The notes: generated by a model not told the origin, from the letters alone. Numbered from the stretch's first letter, positions 23,417 to 37,006 are shown. The stretch is 64,000 nt of DNA from Theobroma cacao (GCF_000208745.1 NC_030857.1:17989894-18053893), one strand, 5' to 3'. Translations and numbers: made by a program.

Positions 23417-24329
23417 TATATGTGTGTGTATGCATGTGTGGTTAACTTTTCCATAAATTAGCTATTATAACCTAACCTAATTCTACTTAAACTAAATTAT
23501 TTTAGCCTAAAAACTCTTAATTTGGGCTTAGAATAAGTGTAGAGCCCAATAGTCTTAAGTTGACTCGTATCCTACTCCTTTTCACCTTGTTTCTTCAAGT
23601 TTTCCAGCCCGAGGCCGTAGTACACCCTATCTAAGCCGCAGCGTTCCCTTTGCTTCATGTCTTCTTCTTATCAACTACTACACTCCATCAACTTTGATTG
23701 CGATTTTCTCCATCTTTAAGGTAAAACTGAACAAAGTGATCTACATAAAAGTTGTAGCTCTGTCTCTTAGCTTCCTAATGCTCTAAGAATCGCATCATTT
23801 AGACATCAGGAGCTAGAGTTATACTCAAAATACCATGATATAGATGAAAAAGATCTGAACTTCTTAAACACATTTTTTCACCCAATTAAGCAGTATTCTT
23901 CTTGAATCCTACAAAAATATAAAAACGAATAAATAGTAACTAAATTAAGATAAATAAACATAAAATTAAATTAACTTAATAAAAATAAACTAAATAAAAA
24001 ATAACTAAATTCTAAGCTAAATTCAATAACTTAGCTAACTTTTAAAAATAATTTGAGATAAAAATAATTCTATTTCATAGAATTATCACACTACCCCAAT
24101 GATGGAGTTAAAACATTTTATGTTTTGCATAGAAGCATAACAAGTGTAGGCTTTAAACATTTTGTCACAATTAACTTAGAACAATTTCGGCAAATAAGGA
24201 AATAAATAACTATAACTCCTTGCTTAATAGTTCATCAACTAGTAGTATAGGTTTTCTACAATGTTACCAAATAATTTATAATCATATCATATATGTCATA
24301 AATAAATAAAATACCTAATAAAATATAAT

Positions 24330-25150
24330 ATATATTGTTAGAGTAAAAGCTCATTTTATAAAATGTTTCCAAGAATGGGGTAAATTGGAAATAATTGAAA
24401 CTTTTTGCAAAAGTTGACTTTAAGAGTAGGAAATGAGTTTAGAACTAAATTCCATATATTAACTTGTACACAATACTCTTTTCAGAGATTAAGACTAGTC
24501 AAAACACACATTAAAGAGTAAGGAGAAAAGCTTGCAAATGGGTTTTTATAGAGGTTCAACCTCTTACCTAAGCCTTCTACTTTAACTTGCTAAGGAGTTC
24601 TTAAATATACTAAGTATAAACGTTTTTTGAAGGTGCAAGCATAACTTTCACAAAAACATTTTCAAGGATAAGGTTTAATCCCTTTACCTTTTCAATGGTT
24701 AAGATATAACCAATATAACTACTTTTAAAATGATTACGGTATAACCAATAATGATTACAATAATGAGAAAATGAAAGAGTTAAGATGCCTTTTTAAGGCT
24801 AGTAAGCAAGGTAAGTACAAGTATTGAGTAAGCTACGAATGATGAATAAAGAAGTCAAGCTCAATAATGAAGACAACAAATGCTCAAGAGAGAATGAAAG
24901 TGATTTTAATGCTTAAAGTTTTGCTATCTTGTTTTGATTTCATTCCAAAGTTTTTTAATTCATAAATGTGGTGCGAAGCCTCTATATATATGTTAGAGCA
25001 TTTTGAAGCGGTTATGAGCATTAAATGCAAAATATAGCTATTAGTTGCTTACATATGGTGCCCAACGATCATTGATAACTCTATTGTATAGAGTTACCTT
25101 GCCATATTTTGAATGATAAAATGGCAAAGTCTTTGAGTTTAGGCAAAATT
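24330..25150. repeat. LTR-like repeat, copy 2
   Basis: Shares the order of words described for 16990-18300: an A/G-rich stretch, tttttatagaggttcaacc, aaggagttc, ttttcaaggataagg and aaggctagta. The copies have diverged strongly. The segment also resembles the 'ggttcgacctcttacttac' part of the copia LTR-like sequence at 7990-8446. This suggests one LTR superfamily represented three times in the window. Ends are approximate. Confidence 0.45.
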
Positions 25151-25479
25151 TCAAGAAGTTTTTTTCGTTTTTCTTTAATTAGTTAATGCACAATTAAGCT
25201 AGCTTGCTTCAAGTTATTTTAGTTCATTTATGTGGTAAAAATGCCTATTTTTAGCTATGGTTGATTTAGTTTCTATGTGTTTAAGGTCTTCAAAAAAGAA
25301 TGGGTCAAGTGGCAATGAATTGTACAAGTTAGCCAAGTGCAAGCTTTACCAAACATGCTATGATATTTTAGACATAACTCAAGCGACAAAAGTCCAATCA
25401 ACGTAATTCTTAGACCATTGAAACGCTAAGAAAATAGGCTACAACTTACATGTTACACTTTATCCATTTCTAGTCGGAA

Positions 25480-26640
25480 CATGATCAAAATCGCATTAGA
25501 AGTAGCTAAACCATAACAGTTTTGCATTAGGCAGCTTGAAGAGCCAAGAAGACATGTCCCCCACACAAAACAGAGAGTTAGGCACTACAGCGTTAGTCAC
25601 CTAGCTCAGCAACACCAGCACAAGGTTTTTAAAATCTTTAACTCTTGATTTTTGACTTTAGGGCTTTAAATGAGGTATATATAGGCCATTTTAAGTGGGT
25701 TTTCAATAGAGGGGAGGTCAGAGCAGCTCTTCAGAGGAAAAAGAACAAAAAACAAAAGAAGAAAGAAAGAGAAAGAAAAAAAGATCAAGGGTCAAAAAGC
25801 TGCAAAAATTAGTTTATCTCTCTAGATTTATTTTTCTTTCACTTTTTTTTGTTGTATTTATGGTTTTATTCTTGTGGGTGATGTTTGTTGAGAATATGAT
25901 GAACTAAATAGCTTTTTCTAATATTGTTAATCTTTTACTTGTAATTTGAATATTTTAACTCTCTTTTACTTAATATTAGTGAGTATTGTGTTATTTATTT
26001 CAAATCTATGCTGTTTGCTTCTAATTGCTTGATTAACAATTAGATTGAGTTGGGTCTCTAGATACAACTTCACAAAGTGAATTTAGAATAGATTAAGGAT
26101 TTGAATAGCATGTGTTCATTTCACTTAGAGCTTAGGTGATTTAATTAGTATTTAGGATATAAATATACCTAAATATCATATGCAACCAAATTTAGAGCAT
26201 AAGCTTAGTGAACCTACCTTAATTAATTTACATAGACATATGAAAAATTAATTATGATAGGTATGTTTACAATATCTCGACGGAGATTTGTAGATAAATT
26301 TAAACTCTAGGCTAACAACCAATCGATTGATATAAGTGTAAGGAGTGAAGTTCAATCCAAATGGAAAGTAGAGCAATTTCACAATCCTAAGCTCTATTTA
26401 AGCTTTTAGAAATTTCTTAGCATTAATTCATTAGCTTAGCTGTGTTACTTTAATTTTCGTTTTAATTAATTTCAAATTAGATTTACTTGGATAAGTTTAG
26501 GTGCCAAATTTTAGTAATTAGCAAGAATTTAGATACAATTCCCTGTTTTGTCTTGAATGTATCAATATTTTTACTCCTAAATACTAATTTGACCAATTTT
26601 CAGATTTTGTGGTGAAATTTGACTCAAATGTGCTGGTGAC
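25480..26640. other. Probable noncoding retroelement sequence (LTR/leader-like)
   Basis: A TATA-like tgaggtatatataggcc at about 25672-25690 is followed by a G/A-rich segment and then an AT-rich leader. At 26040-26560 are words reminiscent of the noncoding internal region of plant Ty3-type elements (gggtctctagatacaac, 'atttagatacaattccctg'). There is no coding part, PBS or LTR pair. The call rests on general resemblance only. Confidence 0.25.
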
Positions 26641-26654
26641 GAGTTACCTTTATT

Positions 26655-26780
26655 ACAGACAGTGAGAAGAAGGAAAAGAAGACAAGGTGAAAAGAATGAG
26701 AAAAAGGTAGGAAGGAAGAAGGAGAAGAAGGCAACAAGGAAGAAAGTGAAGAAGATGGAAAGGATAAGAGATGAGTCGGG
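26655..26780. repeat. Polypurine (GA-rich) tract
   Basis: About 125 bp that is almost entirely A and G on the plus strand (gaagaaggaaaagaagac and variants). Such mirror-like purine tracts can form triplex structures. It sits just left of a segment ending 'accaaacgccaccttag' near 26980-26996. That ending resembles the inverted terminus of several plant DNA-transposon families, but no partner end was found. Confidence 0.7.
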
Positions 26781-27269
26781 AGGTTAAGTTGGGGAATAAA
26801 AATTTTTTTACTTGCCATTTGCGAAGGGAAAGTAACTTTCCCTCCAGGAAAGGAAAGAATGGCATTGCAATCACATTGCTGAGGGATTGCTTTCCCATCC
26901 CCAAAACATCAACTAAACCCTGCAATGTGCTTCCCTGTAATTTAATTGCAGGGAATGTCACTCACTAACCATCTACCAAACGCCACCTTAGTCATTTACT
27001 TTTTGTGTTTTAAGGGGTTTTTAGGCTTTGTCAAACATTCTTTAAAGACTTTTACTTAGCAATTTTTATAATTTATTATGTTATTTCAAAACTAAGATCA
27101 ATTGTAAAGCTAACATATATGAAAATAATAATTGATGTAGCAATTTTTTTATCTAATAAATAAAAAGAAAATTGGTTTTTAAGGGCGTATGTCTAACACT
27201 ATCAACGTTGAGTAGTGTTCCACTCCTTCTCCATATGCTTTTGGTTCTTCAAGGCTTAAACATCCCTTT

Positions 27270-28140
27270 ACTTGTCATGGCTTAGAATCTCATTTGGCTT
27301 CAATTTCATATTGCTTCACTAATTTTCCAAAACTTTTGGAGAGCCTATAATTTTTGGGATATTTTCAATCTTATGGTAAAATTATTGATATTTATATCCC
27401 CACTAAAAGAAATTTCAAAGGTAAAAAATTTGGCTTTGTGTGATTCATTGATTCAATCAACCTTGAAAATTTGTTAAGCTCTTTTAATTAGATTTGGATT
27501 GGTGGATTCAAACTCAAATTCTACAAAGTTAGATGACATTTTAGAACCTCTAATAAGAGCTCTCGTAGTGATGTAAATGGGTCTGGTGTTAAAGCTATTT
27601 ATAGGTATAGAACTTATGCTGAGGTTGTCAAGGATTCTTGAAGGCAAAAGGATGATGTTTCTATTGAAACTTCTAGTCCTAGAAACTCCTCTATTAACAT
27701 GAATTGTGTTAAAGTTGACTCTTTTTTGGATGGTCACTAGGTGTATTCTCCCTCAAAAAATGAAACCCGAATTACTTGCTAAAGGTTCATATGATTTTTC
27801 TACTAGTTCTTTTCCTTTGAGCTTCCATCTCTTCTCCATTTGTTTCACACTTTACCTTACTACCTTTCTTCAAATATTGATTAAAAGTCTATATGCAAGT
27901 CCAAGGGTAATCTTGCTCCTTTTGAAAATAAGAAAATTTCGTCTAGCTTTAATGACTACATTGTTTTCGTTAATGAATTGCATAAAGTACATATGATTGA
28001 TGATTTTGACTCATATGGTCTTAATGAGTTAGGTAGGCCTTGCTTTAGTGTGCATTCCCATTCCCATACCCATAGTATAGAAGAAATCAAGATGTTTTTT
28101 ATGGTGTTGGTTCTAATTATAACGAAGATTTAGGTGAATA
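27270..28140 (+). pseudogene. LINE ORF1-like relic (RRM-type RNA-binding protein)
   Basis: The plus-strand translation in broken frames shows the second half of an RRM as found in plant LINE ORF1 proteins: SYGKIIDIYIPTKRNFKG then KFGFV (27352-27441). A GGFKLKF stretch follows, then RTYAEVVKDS (near 27600-27640), the conserved Ala-Glu-Val-Val motif after the RRM in this family. Several stops interrupt it. No ORF2 was found downstream within the window, because the MITE and CACTA elements begin at 28354. A cellular RRM gene is possible but the YAEVVK context favours a LINE. Confidence 0.6.
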
Positions 28141-28353
28141 TTGCTATGATGATGTTACCTTAAAATTATAAGTTAAACATGGTTGAGTGGTTGAAACTTT
28201 TTTTTTTCTAATTTCTTATGAAGGTATTCCTTCTAATGTCAAATAAAGGGGAAAAGGAAAATGGATGAAAGCACCAAAAGAGAGAAAATGAAGAAAAAAA
28301 ATGAGAAAGAATTTATTTTTTGATATTTTTCTACCACAAATGGTTTAACATTT

Positions 28354-28858
28354 TTGTAAATTGGAATAATATCTAAAAAAGCTCTTAAATTATTTTCAAA
28401 AATTTAAAATAAGCCCTTATACTTTTATTGCAATTAATCAAACTCTCATACTTTTATTCTGAGTCAAATAACTCTTTATAAATAATGATTTAGTCAGAAT
28501 CCTATTTTGCCATTCCATGTCGCGTGATTCTAACATGTTATATTAACGTATCATAATTAATGATGATGTGACATACTGATATATCATAATTGATAACAAC
28601 ATGATATGTTAATTTGACAAAATAACATGACTATGTGACCTTTTTCACCATCTATATAAATACCATGTTAGTGTCATGTGTACATAAAACGACAAGTGGC
28701 ATTTTGATTAATGACAATTAGTAAATCATTAGTTATAACGGTTTATTTGCTTCAAAATAAAAGTATAAGAGCTTAATTGAACACAATAAAAGAATAAGGG
28801 TTTATTTGAATATTCTTAAATAGTTTAGGGATTTATTTAATATTATACCTTGTAAATT
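28354..28858. mobile_element. Mutator-like MITE with long inverted repeats and 9-bp TSD
   Basis: The element proper is 28363-28849 (487 bp). Its left arm begins GGAATAATATCTAAA. The reverse complement of its right arm begins GGTATAATATTAAAT. Similarity between the arms continues for well over 100 bp (words such as cccttatacttttattg on both arms). A perfect 9-bp duplication TTGTAAATT flanks it (28354-28362 and 28850-28858), the signature length for Mutator-like elements. It has no coding capacity. The nested CACTA element begins two bases after the right TSD. Confidence 0.85.
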
Positions 28859-28965
28859 TCACTACAAAAAAAGCCTATTTTCAACGGAATTTTTCGTTGG
28901 AAATAGAAAAATTTCTGTTGGAAATGTACAAATTTCTGTTAAAAATGTCTATTTCTGACGGATTT

Positions 28966-31900
28966 TGTCACGACCCGGAACTTCCATTGAGCCCGTGACA
29001 ACCGTCGCGTCGTCTCAATCGACATTCATTACCCGAAATATCAATCGGAACCCCGCAAGGCTTTAATATCAGCTTCTCGTTTCCCCTGTGAGTAACCGTT
29101 GCCAAATATCACGTTCTAAGAGATTTTAAGTTATTTCCAACTGAAATTAATAAAAAAGATGATTTTTGTCTCACAGGGGCATTTTGGTCATTTTTCCTCA
29201 AAAGTTTCGAAACCAATTAAAAATGTAGTATGCAAGTATAAAACACATAATTCATAATCAAAAACAAATTTAAACGTCTAAAACTTTCATTTAAAATGAA
29301 ATTATAACTATTTGAATATAATAAAGATATAAAATAAAATATTCAATTTTTTCATAAAACAATATTTTCAGAACATTGTGTAAATAATTTTTACAGCAAA
29401 AAAGCAAAATAAATTCATATATATTGTAATATAGATAACCAAAGTATAAAATTAAATTTGTAGTGACACGTGGGCCCATGAACGACTAACAGTGTCAAAA
29501 GATTTGAACCTACATATTTTGAGGATGCCAATCCAATTGTAGTCCTCGATGAAATGAGCTATTTACTGACTATCTTGATGCCTGAAAGGGGTGAAAAGGA
29601 GGATGGTGAGATTACAAAATCCCAGTGAGTAAACAAATATCATTTAAAATATCTAAAGGCGAGTAACAGGAGACTAGTAAAACATTTCATCCAAATATGT
29701 TTTTCAGAACACAAATATTGATTTCATTTAAAAACATTAATATGGCTTATGAGTATCTTAAAAGCTTGGCTAGTGCCAGAAACCATTATCATACTCAGTT
29801 ATCAGGGATACCTTGACTGAGGGTGTCACGACCTGGAACTCCTCATCGGGCCCGTGACAACCGTCGCGAGTCCTTGATAAACATTTTTCACCCCGAATGC
29901 CGATCGAAACCACGTAAGGCTCTCGTATCAGCTTTTGCACTTCCCCGGTGAGCAATAGTTATCAAATATCAAAATTCAAGGGATTACAAATCATTGCCAA
30001 ATCAGAACATAACATTTTGTTTTCTGGCTCATAGAGGCATTTTCGTCATTTCATTTTTTTTTTTGAAAATCTCAAAACTTGTTAAAAATGTAGTAGGTAA
30101 GCAGAAAATATATATTTAATGATTTAAAAACAAATTAAGTATCTGAAACGTTCATTTGAAATGAAAATTTGACCATTTGAATATAATAAAAATATTCAAT
30201 AAAATAACCATTTTCTTGTAAAATAATTTTCATAAAACTATCGGTACATAATTCTTACAGCGTAAAAGTTAATTATAATCATATATACTATAAAGCAGAT
30301 AACCAAAGCATAAAATTTCTTTTACAGTGACACGTGGGCCCACATCTAACCAAAATGCATCGGAAGCTCGAAACCTAAAGCTTTTATCGATTCGAGTCCA
30401 AATGAAGGTCCTTGTCAAAGTAAGCTAACTATGGAATTCCCCGAGCCTGAAATGTGAGGAAATGAGAGTGGTGAGATTATAAAATCTCAGTGAGTAAACA
30501 GATACCATCTAAACTATCTAAAGTCGAGTAAATGGAGACAATTAAAATAAATCATCATACTGTAATTTTATTACCTTTCAACTCATTTCAACCAAATAAA
30601 ATCAATCCATAAAAATCGAGTAATCAACTTGGCTTATGAATTTCTTAAAACTTTGGCTCGTGCCAAAACTCATACTCGGTGATACCTTGCGCAAGGCATC
30701 CAACCGAGTCCGCCAAGGCTGTTAAAATTTTTGTATACACTTAAAATATATTTTTAGTTTGAGAAAATACAGTCGTTCCTTAGCGTTGGCTGAGTTCCCC
30801 TTCACGTGGTGGTTTAGCGTGAAGTGAACCCTAAGTTTTACCCCAGGAGATACCCTACGCGCCTCTCCGTTCGAGGTAAGAATATAATGGAGTTTACCAT
30901 GCCCCTCTAATAGGCTAGTCCACGGAACCCCCTATGCATTGAATAATTAATATATAATCCACCAATCAATAAAATTCATTCTAGCATGACATGGCAATTT
31001 ATCCCAACCTAGCCTCTCAAGACTGAATACACAATATAAATAATTCTAACACCAAAATTAGTTTAGCCATTCATGCTCATTTATTGTCATAAGCCATTCA
31101 ATTCATAACCATAAATTTGCAACGCAAGCAGGCAGTCTCCAATTACTCTATTTTCAAAATCAGTATTCAATTTTTCAGAAAATTTATAAAATCATTTTAT
31201 AAAATCACAATTTCTCTTAAAACATAGCAATTTACCATTTAAACCCATTTTTCATAAAATCACACAATTGTATAAAACTACTCTAGATAATTAAGACGAT
31301 AATAAGTTTACTCACTGTTCTAGGAGTCGATGTACTCCTAATCCCAGTCTCTAAGCACAATTTTTGTACTTTTACCAGTGTACTTTGCTCACCACCTATC
31401 CACAATATACAATACATAATTCATCACATCAATGCTTGACCATTATAAAATCAATTCAAGCTCGGTATATATGCATGATATGATATACAACTTATCAGAC
31501 TACCGTTTAAGTGCGGTGCTAACCTAATTCGGCCTATCATCTCCAATTTAATTCCAAATCAATTCTTCTCACTTTCTACACTCTAATTATACCTAAATTA
31601 CCTTAATGACTGTGAATGAGATTCAATTTATCAGTCTCGGTAGTAAATTACGAAAATACCCCTAGTGGGTAAAAATTAATATTTTTGTTCTGAAAATTTT
31701 TATTATTTTTCTAGGCTCATAATTCATCATTATTCATCATAATTCCTCAAATAAACATCAAGATCATCAGCCAATATTCTCCTAGAAAATTCGGCCAATA
31801 ATGGTAATGAAGGAAAATAAATTCTTTTCTTGTTGTTTTGTTCCTAAATATGCTAAATTAACTTAAAACACTAACATAACTTAAAATCAAATTAATCTAA

Positions 31901-34900
31901 CAATTTTCTCTCTCCTAACCCATTTTTCAGAATTGAATTCATCATAATAACTCAATATTCAACCATGAAAATCAAGAACAAAAGCATGGGTAAGCTAGGT
32001 ATCAAGGAGAATTAAAGAAATTCTAACTTACCTAACTTGTTTCCTTGATTTCTTCACTTTTTCTTTGAATTTTCACCTAGGTTTTCTTGTTTTTCCCTTT
32101 GTTCTTCCTCTCTTTCTCTCTCTTCCTTACTTGGCCGGCCATATCAAGAAAATGGGCTGATTTTATGCCTTTTTATAAAGAAACAATAAAATAATAAAGG
32201 TATGACACATGGCATTTTCTTATTGGTCCATTTTTAAAATTTTAAAATTTTAATCCTTTTTATCTCCACCACACAATTAGTCAATGGTCAAAATGAGGAT
32301 AAAGGAAGACCATGTGCTGGAAAAATGTCCTGGTGGTAGAAAATTACAATTTTGCCCCTAGGGTGGCAAAATTACCATTTTACCCTTTTACTCCGAATTA
32401 TACCGAAATTAAAATTTTTCACTTCTAAACCTCAAATCTTACTCCAATAAGTCAAACTATACTCCAATAAGTCAAATGGAGCCAAAAAAATCTTTTCTAA
32501 AACTTTTATTTTGTCCCCAAGTGGCAAATGACCATTTTGCCCCTAGATAGCAAAAATTCCGGTTTGACTCCAAATTGATCCTCGAACTCCGAATCACCAT
32601 ATTAAACCATTCTGGGACTTTAAAATTCTGAATTTCGTAGTGAATTCTCTATTTGATCTAGTTCGAGGCTTAAATCAACTTTATTGTACCTCTAGGTACA
32701 ATACCGACTTTTGTAAATTTTTCGGGACTTTCTTAGCATGCAAACATGTTATCCATCACATGTATGTCATGAAAAATATTTTTATAGAGTCGGGCTTGTC
32801 ATTTTCTCCCCCACTTGGATCAACCATATGATCCTTCTTCATGACTGATTTCGACATCAGGCTAAATATTAATATTTTAATATTATTTCATTAATAAAAT
32901 ATTATTTTATTCTAAAAATTTTATCTTGTCTCCTTGGTACCCAAAATACCTTATTATGCCTCACTTGACTTCCGAATCGCCTTTTATCTCACAAATTCTC
33001 CTCCGATAAAATTATTATTATTTTATTGTTATTTTCTCACTTTCGAAATATTTTATCCTAAACTACTCCTTTCATCTTTTATCACTTTTAAACATTTTAA
33101 TTGACCACAATTTGCATTCGATCAACTTTATTTATCACCATATCAAAGTATGAGGTATTTTAGAGGGTTATCCCAAACCGAGTCCGCCAAGACTATTAAA
33201 AAGTTATGTACGCATAAAACATGTTTTCATTTTGAAAATATAGTCGTTCCTTGGCGTTGGCCGAGTTCCCCCTCACGTGGTGGTTTCGCGTGAAGTGAAC
33301 TCTAAAGTCATACCTCGGGAGTTACCCTATTCGCCTCTCCAACCGAGGTAAAATATATAAATATCCGGATTTCGTGCCCCTCTAATTGGCTGGTCCACAG
33401 AATCTGCCTACTGCAGTAAGCTAAACCCACCATACAATAAAATTTAATAACATGATATGGCAATTATTGTAATTCATAGCCTTTAAAGGCTAAATACACA
33501 TTTTATATATTTCAACACAAAAACCAATTCAGCCATTCATGCAAATATTGCCATAAGCCATTTATTCAAGTCATAAATTTTACAACATAGCAAGTGGTCT
33601 CCAATTACTCTATTTTCAAAATCATCATTCAGTTTCAAGACAATTTATAAAATCTATTCATTTAAACACATTTTGTTTATAAAACCTAAAATTTACCATT
33701 TAACTCATTTTCATAAAATTTCACCAAATCCGAATTAAAATATACTTTAGATAATTAAAATGATAATAAGGTTACTCACAGTACTAGGAGTTCGATATAC
33801 TCCTATTCTTAGTCTTCGGGCACAATCTCTTTACCCTTGTAAGAGGGCTCACCACCTATACATCATACGTGACACGAATTTCAATAAATTGTGTCAATTT
33901 ATCATAAACTATTTTAGGCTCTCTAAATCTAAATGAATGCATGCGATGGGATGCAACATGTCCGATTAATCACTTAAATGTGATATTCAACCTAAGTCAC
34001 ACTATACTCGGTCTAATCGGCTAAAATCTCCAATTTAACTCCAAATCAATTCTTTTCACTTTCTACACTCCAATTATACCTAAATTACCTCAGTAACTGT
34101 GAATGAGATTCAATTTATTAGTCCCGGGTCAATAATCACACATGTCTATACGTTAAGCAAAAATTTAGATTTTCACACCAATATTTCCCATTTAATTTCT
34201 AGCCTCACCAAACATCAAATATCACCAAAATATCATGAAATATCATCAATTTCAGCCATAATATCCTCCCTAGAAAATTCGGCCAATGATGGTTGATGGA
34301 AAAAATGAATTCTTTTTCTTGTTGTTTTGTTTCTAAATATGATAAACTAACTAAAAACACTAACATAACTTAGAATCAAATCAATCCAACTTCATTCTCT
34401 CTCCATACCCATTCCAACCAGCCATGAATTCACCATGAAAACATGAAATCTAACCATGGAAAATGAAAAAGAAAGCATGGGTAGTGTAAATCACAAGTCA
34501 AAATCAAGAAATTTTACCTTTATTAGCTTAATTCCTTAAAATCCCATACTTTTTCTTCAATTTTCCCACCTAGGGTTCTTGTTTTTTTTTCCTTTCCTCT
34601 TTTGTTCTTCTTTGGTCGGCCATATGAATGAGAAATGGGCTGATTTTGTGTAAATTTTAAAGCTAAATATTTAATGGTTATAAATATGCCATGTGTCACC
34701 ATTTTATTGGTCCATTTTTATTTTTTAACTATTAAGCTTTCTCTCTCCACCATATAAATTCCTTCAATTATCCATGATAAAATTGGGTAAAATTCATGTG
34801 CTGGACAAGTGTTCTGGTGGTGAAAAATTATAATTTTGCCCTTGGAGCTACAAAATTACCATTTTACCCCTATACTCTGAAAAATACCGAGATAACCTTT

Positions 34901-35480
34901 TTTTCACTTCTCAACCTCAAATCATACTCCAATAAGTCAAATATGATCAAAATCTTTTAAAAAAAATTTCATTTTGTCCTCAAGTGGCAAAATTACCATT
35001 TTACCCCTGAATAGTAAAATTTTTGGTTTGACTCCAAATTGATCTTCGAACTCCAAATCACCATATCAAACCATTCTGGGACTTTAAAACTCTTAATTTC
35101 ATCTTAAATTCTCTATTTGATCTAGTTCGAGGTTTAAATAAACTTTGTTGTACCTCTAGGTACAATACCGACTTTTATAAATTTTTTTGAGACTCTCCTA
35201 GCATGCAAACATGCTATCCATCACATGTATGTCATGACAAATATTTTACAAAGTCAGGCTTGACATCTTCTCCCCCACTTGGATCAACCATATGATCCTT
35301 CTTCATGACTAATTTCGACATTCGGCTAAATATTAATATTTTAATATTATTTCATTAATAAAATATTATTTTATTCTAAAAATTTTATCTTGTCTCTTTG
35401 GCTCCCAAAGTTCCTTATTATGCCTCAATTTGCATCCGACCAACTTTATTTATCACCATATCAAAGTATGGGGCATTTCA
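28966..35480. mobile_element. Outer TG..CA noncoding element (LTR-like) nested in the CACTA element
   Basis: Starts TGTCACGACCCGG (28966), ends GGGGCATTTCA (35480), and is flanked by a perfect 5-bp duplication GATTT (28961-28965 and 35481-35485). It is split by a second copy of itself at 29824-33162; without that insert and its TSD copy it is 3,171 bp. A TG..CA element with a 5-bp TSD suggests an LTR retrotransposon product, most simply a large solo LTR, or a LARD-like non-autonomous element. No gag, pol, PBS or polypurine tract was recognised and no sizeable reading frame exists. The strand is not determined. Confidence 0.85.
29824..33162. mobile_element. Inner copy of the same TG..CA-type element, inserted into the outer copy
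   Basis: 3,339 bp, beginning TGTCACGACCTGG and ending GAGGTATTTTA (the terminal CA has become TA). It is flanked by a perfect 5-bp duplication GAGGG (29819-29823 and 33163-33167). Collinear similarity to the outer copy is clear throughout. Examples are cgtgacaaccgtcgcg near both starts, gtgacacgtgggcccac at about 30328 and gtgacacgtgggcccat at about 29463, accgagtccgccaag at 30702 and 33178, ggtggttt(a/c)gcgtgaagtgaac at about 30810 and 33280, and tcccccacttggatcaacc at 32808 and 35270. The copies have diverged visibly, so neither insertion is very recent. Noncoding. Confidence 0.88.
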
Positions 35481-36232
35481 GATTTTCAACGAAAAAATTC
35501 GTTGGAAACTCCGTCGATAAAAGCCTCGTCGGTAATACTTTCCGTTGGAAATCTATTGGAAATTTCTATTGAAAAATTTCGTTGGAAAAATTTGCTTTGT
35601 GTCATCTTTCACATTAAAAATCCGTTGGAAATTTCCAACAGATTTCCAACGGAAATTCAATTGGAATACAATGCAGAAAGAAAATTCGTTGGAAAACACT
35701 GCAGATAAAAATTCCGTTGGAAATTTCCAACATAATTTTCGTTGGAAAAGAGGATTCAGGGGGAAAAATTCTGTTGATAATTTTTCCGTTGGAAATGTTT
35801 TTCCAACTGAAAAACCTATAAAATTTCCAACGGTATTTTATATTTAATTGACAAAAAATGTCACATGCTTTTATTTTTTTTTTCGGGAGAATTAAATCAT
35901 TTTCTAATGCATGTATTGATCAATTGCCTCTAAATCTGAAAAACCAATTCTTCTGGGTGTTTTCAACTTATCCACCAATCAAGTATGCTACTGTTGTCAT
36001 GTAGGTTTTACCATAAACAACTTTCTAACCAGATAAGTGGAATCACTTTGGGAATCATATAAAATCATATCTGAAATTTTGTTATGCAAGGACAATGATA
36101 TCTATCAAGGCATCTTCTCTAACAACTCAACAACATAATGCATCAAAACTCTAAACATTTGCATCATATCATTGTTCACTCAAAAATTTGGAATCCAACA
36201 GTCCGAAGCCTGCATGCTAGGAATGTTGCAGT

Positions 36233-37006
36233 CTACTTGCTGTATAGATGGACAAAGGTGAAGATTAAGAATCCTGCCATCTGCATAAAAAAACCATATC
36301 AAAAGTTAACAATACTATTATATGCACTTCTCAGAGAAACAAAGGCACATTAATGATGGTGATGATGATAATTTTTTATACAAAAATAACTTGTAGTAAA
36401 CACTTTTGACAGTTATTTCAAACAGTTATCCCTCTAAAACTTCTAATCCATAGGATTTGTTCTTGCAATGGGAGATGAACAATTTGCTTATATAAAGTTA
36501 ATAAGACGGGGAGAGAGTGCAGGATAGTCATACCATAGAAAATGCAGCTCCATAGTAGGGGTAAGCAGTTGGTATGAATCTTTCATATTCATTGTGTCTA
36601 TATGGCCTTACTAGAATCTACAATGCAATGTATCAAAATGTATTGATAAATGGCACAACAAAATCAGAAATCAAATTTGCAAAATAAGAAATTCCATGAA
36701 TAGAAATACCCTCAAAAGCAATGGATCCACAAAGGCCAATTAATTAAGAAGTAAATATCCACAAAAGCCATTACCGATCTTTTATGAATTTTAACTTCCA
36801 TTACAAGTTTCCATAAAATAAAATCAGATTACTAGTATGAGAGTTGGGTCTCAAGCAAGAAATTTGATAGACAATATCATGAACCATGAAAAACAAAATT
36901 AGATTCCTGCTTTGAAAGGGATAAACTTGTGTACCCAAGCTTTTGGTACTCAACCTTGAATTGAAAAACACCATAAACATCTGGCACCTTAAATGATGTG
37001 GAATAA
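36233..37006 (-). pseudogene. Captured 3' exons of an OST48/DGL1-type oligosaccharyltransferase gene
   Basis: Three minus-strand exons of the 48-kDa oligosaccharyltransferase subunit, in gene order. Exon a, about 36903-37006, includes [20 protein letters not shown] followed by SLSLSKQ. Exon b, about 36531-36607, reads RPYRHNEYERFIPTAYPYYG and then AAFSM. Exon c, 36233-36280, reads MAGFLIFTFVHLYSK and stop, forming the C-terminal membrane segment. In intact genes this ER membrane protein works in N-glycosylation. Introns are retained, so the capture was of genomic DNA. The donor after exon a reads CAG|GA rather than GT, and the N-terminal two-thirds of the protein is absent, so it cannot encode the subunit. 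It lies inside the CACTA element. Confidence 0.85.

Noticed and set aside
26653..26961. Minus-strand open frame with a Leu/Ser/Phe-rich tail
   Set aside because: The tail is the complement of the polypurine tract, which keeps a frame open by composition; no domain or supporting neighbour was seen.
35430..35847. Overlapping plus-strand frames of 92-100 codons
   Set aside because: They are translations of the CACTA subterminal repeat array (CGTTGGAAA words), giving repetitive VGN/RWK peptides.
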